Below are positions 62,601 through 64,000 of a stretch of 64,000 bases of DNA, piece after piece. Position 1 is the stretch's first letter. The number at the start of each line of letters is the position of its first letter. The stretch is from Nematostella vectensis. Its lineage: Eukaryota > Cnidaria > Anthozoa > Actiniaria > Edwardsiidae. Position numbers and translations under genes: made by a program. The notes under the pieces are model-generated. The model ran no database searches. It had not been told where the DNA came from and saw only the letters and a program-made list of their open reading frames with translations. Where the stretch lies: the NCBI RefSeq assembly GCF_932526225.1, contig NC_064042.1, forward strand, positions 15,573,040 to 15,637,039, in the 5' to 3' direction.

Positions 62601-64000
62601 GCCACGTTCAGACTGATAACATTTGGAGAGCCACGTTCAGATTGATAACATTTGGAGAGCCACGTGCAGATTAATAACATTTGGAGAGCCACGTGCAGAT
62701 TAATAACATTTGGAGAGCCACGTGCAGATCAATAACATTTGGAGAGCCACGTGCAGATTAATAACATTTGGAGAGCCACGTGCAGATTGATAACATTTGG
62801 AGAGCCACGTGCAGATTGATAACATTTGGAGAGCCACGTGCAGATTGATAACATTTGAAGAGCCACGTGCAGATTGATAACATTTGGAGAGCCACGTTCA
62901 GATTAATAACATTTGGAGAGCCACGTGCAGATTGATAACATTTGAAGAGCCACGTTCAGATTGATAACATTTGGAGAGCCACGTGCGGATTGATAACATT
63001 TGGAGAGCCACGTGCAGATTGATAACATTTGGAGAGCCACGTGCAGATTGATAACATTTGGAGAGCCACGTTTAGATTGATAACATTTGGGGAGCCACGT
63101 GCAGATTGATGACATTTGAAGAGCCACGTGCAGATTGATAACATTTGGAGAGCCACGTGCAGATTGATAACATTTGGAGAGCCACGTTCAGATTGATAAC
63201 ATTTGGGGAACCACGTGCAGATTGATAATATTTGAAGAGCCACGTGCAGATTGATAACATTTGAAGAGCCACGTTCAGATTGATAACATATGAAGAGACA
63301 CGTGCAGATTGATAACATTTGGAGAGCCACGTGCAGATTAATAACATTTGGAGAGCCACGTTCAGATTGATAACATATGAAGAGACACGTGCAGATTGAT
63401 AACATTTGGAGAGCCACGTGCAGATTAATAACATTTGGGGAGCCACGTGCAGATTGATAACATTTGAAGAGCCACGTGCAGATTGATAACATTTGAAGAG
63501 CCACGTTCAGATTGATAACATATGAAGAGCCACGTGCAGATTGATAACATTTGGAGAGCCACGTTCAGATTGATGACATTTGGATAGCCACGTGCAGATT
63601 TATAACATTTGAAGAGCCACGTGCAGATTGATAACATTTGGAGAACCACGTGCAGATTGATAACATTTGGAGAACCACGTGCAGATTGATAACATTTGAA
63701 GAGCCACGTTCAGATTAATAACATTTGGAGAGCCCATTCAGATTAATAACATTTGGAGAGCCACGTTCAGATTAATAACATTTGGAGAGCCACGTGCAGA
63801 TTGATAACATTTGAAGAGCCACGTTCAGACTGATAACATTTGGAGAGCCACGTGCAGATTAATAACATTTGGAGAGCCACGTGCAGATCAATAACATTTG
63901 GAGAGCCACGTGCAGATTAATAACATTTGGAGAGCCACGTGCAGATTGATAACATTTGGAGAGCCACGTGCAGATTGATAACATTTGGAGAGCCACGTGC
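56690..64000. repeat. 29-bp satellite array running off the window end
   Basis: Roughly 250 units of CCACGTGCAGATTGATAACA followed by TTTGGAGAG. Variants alternate CACGTG and CACGTTC, GGAGAG and GAAGAG. Three unit lengths equal 29 codons, so long periodic open frames arise by chance. Segments recur at 725 bp (25 units), for example 59714-60199 and 60439-60924, showing higher-order amplification. Confidence 0.97.

Noticed and set aside
56955..64000. Many open frames of 66-259 codons in the satellite
   Set aside because: A 29-bp unit yields 29-codon periodic frames in all phases; no gene signal.

Overview
The window looks like nuclear DNA of an animal, most likely a cnidarian (anthozoan or hydrozoan). 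Intron-containing minus-strand genes with consensus splice sites encode immunoglobulin (Ig) receptors. They lie among large virus-like DNA transposons, retroelement debris, a tyrosine-recombinase fossil and very long satellites. The species assignment is an inference; no host marker gene is present.

Layout. (1) 138-1062: decayed tyrosine recombinase. (2) 1667-22249: ELEMENT A, a GC-rich Polinton/adintovirus-like provirus about 20.6 kb long with inverted termini. It carries a penton-like minor capsid protein, a major capsid protein (MCP), an A32-type packaging ATPase, a retroviral-type integrase, seven further structural or unknown genes, and an unusual fused replication protein: PolB-like palm plus SF1 helicase, followed by an HNH-like tail. 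Many genes are broken, and an unrelated 6.1 kb DNA transposon (6241-12343) sits inside the MCP gene. (3) 22350-25745: Ty3/gypsy remnants, with a 56-bp minisatellite expanded inside the reverse-transcriptase reading frame. (4) 26490-30325: Ig-receptor gene 2 (six exons, minus strand). (5) 31513-48533: ELEMENT B, a 17.0 kb, much better preserved relative of element A. It has about 566-bp terminal inverted repeats (TIRs) and a 5-bp target duplication. It carries the same morphogenesis and integration genes, but a conventional protein-primed type PolB and a left-end block of TFIIB-like, ankyrin, RING and Cys-rich genes. (6) 49427-54635: Ig-receptor gene 1 (minus), with a 42-bp minisatellite in one intron. 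(7) 56271-56468: last exon of a third receptor-type gene. (8) about 56690 to the window end: a 29-bp satellite longer than 7.3 kb.

How the genes work together. In both elements MCP, penton, ATPase and several small membrane or coiled-coil proteins form a virion-assembly set, and the integrase plus TIRs form an insertion set. The replication sets differ completely: PolB with SAP, endonuclease-VII-like and exonuclease motifs in B, and PolB-like/helicase/HNH in A. B appears to run its own transcription: it encodes a TFIIB homologue, and nearly every gene has a TTTAAAG-type box about 25-40 nt upstream. A promoter-plus-leader cassette that is part of the TIR is copied in front of at least three internal genes. 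The receptor genes have extracellular Ig domains, one membrane span and tails rich in YxxL/V/I motifs, a layout suited to immune or allorecognition signalling.

Neither element shows a recognisable adenovirus-type protease, and no tRNA, rRNA or CRISPR locus was seen.
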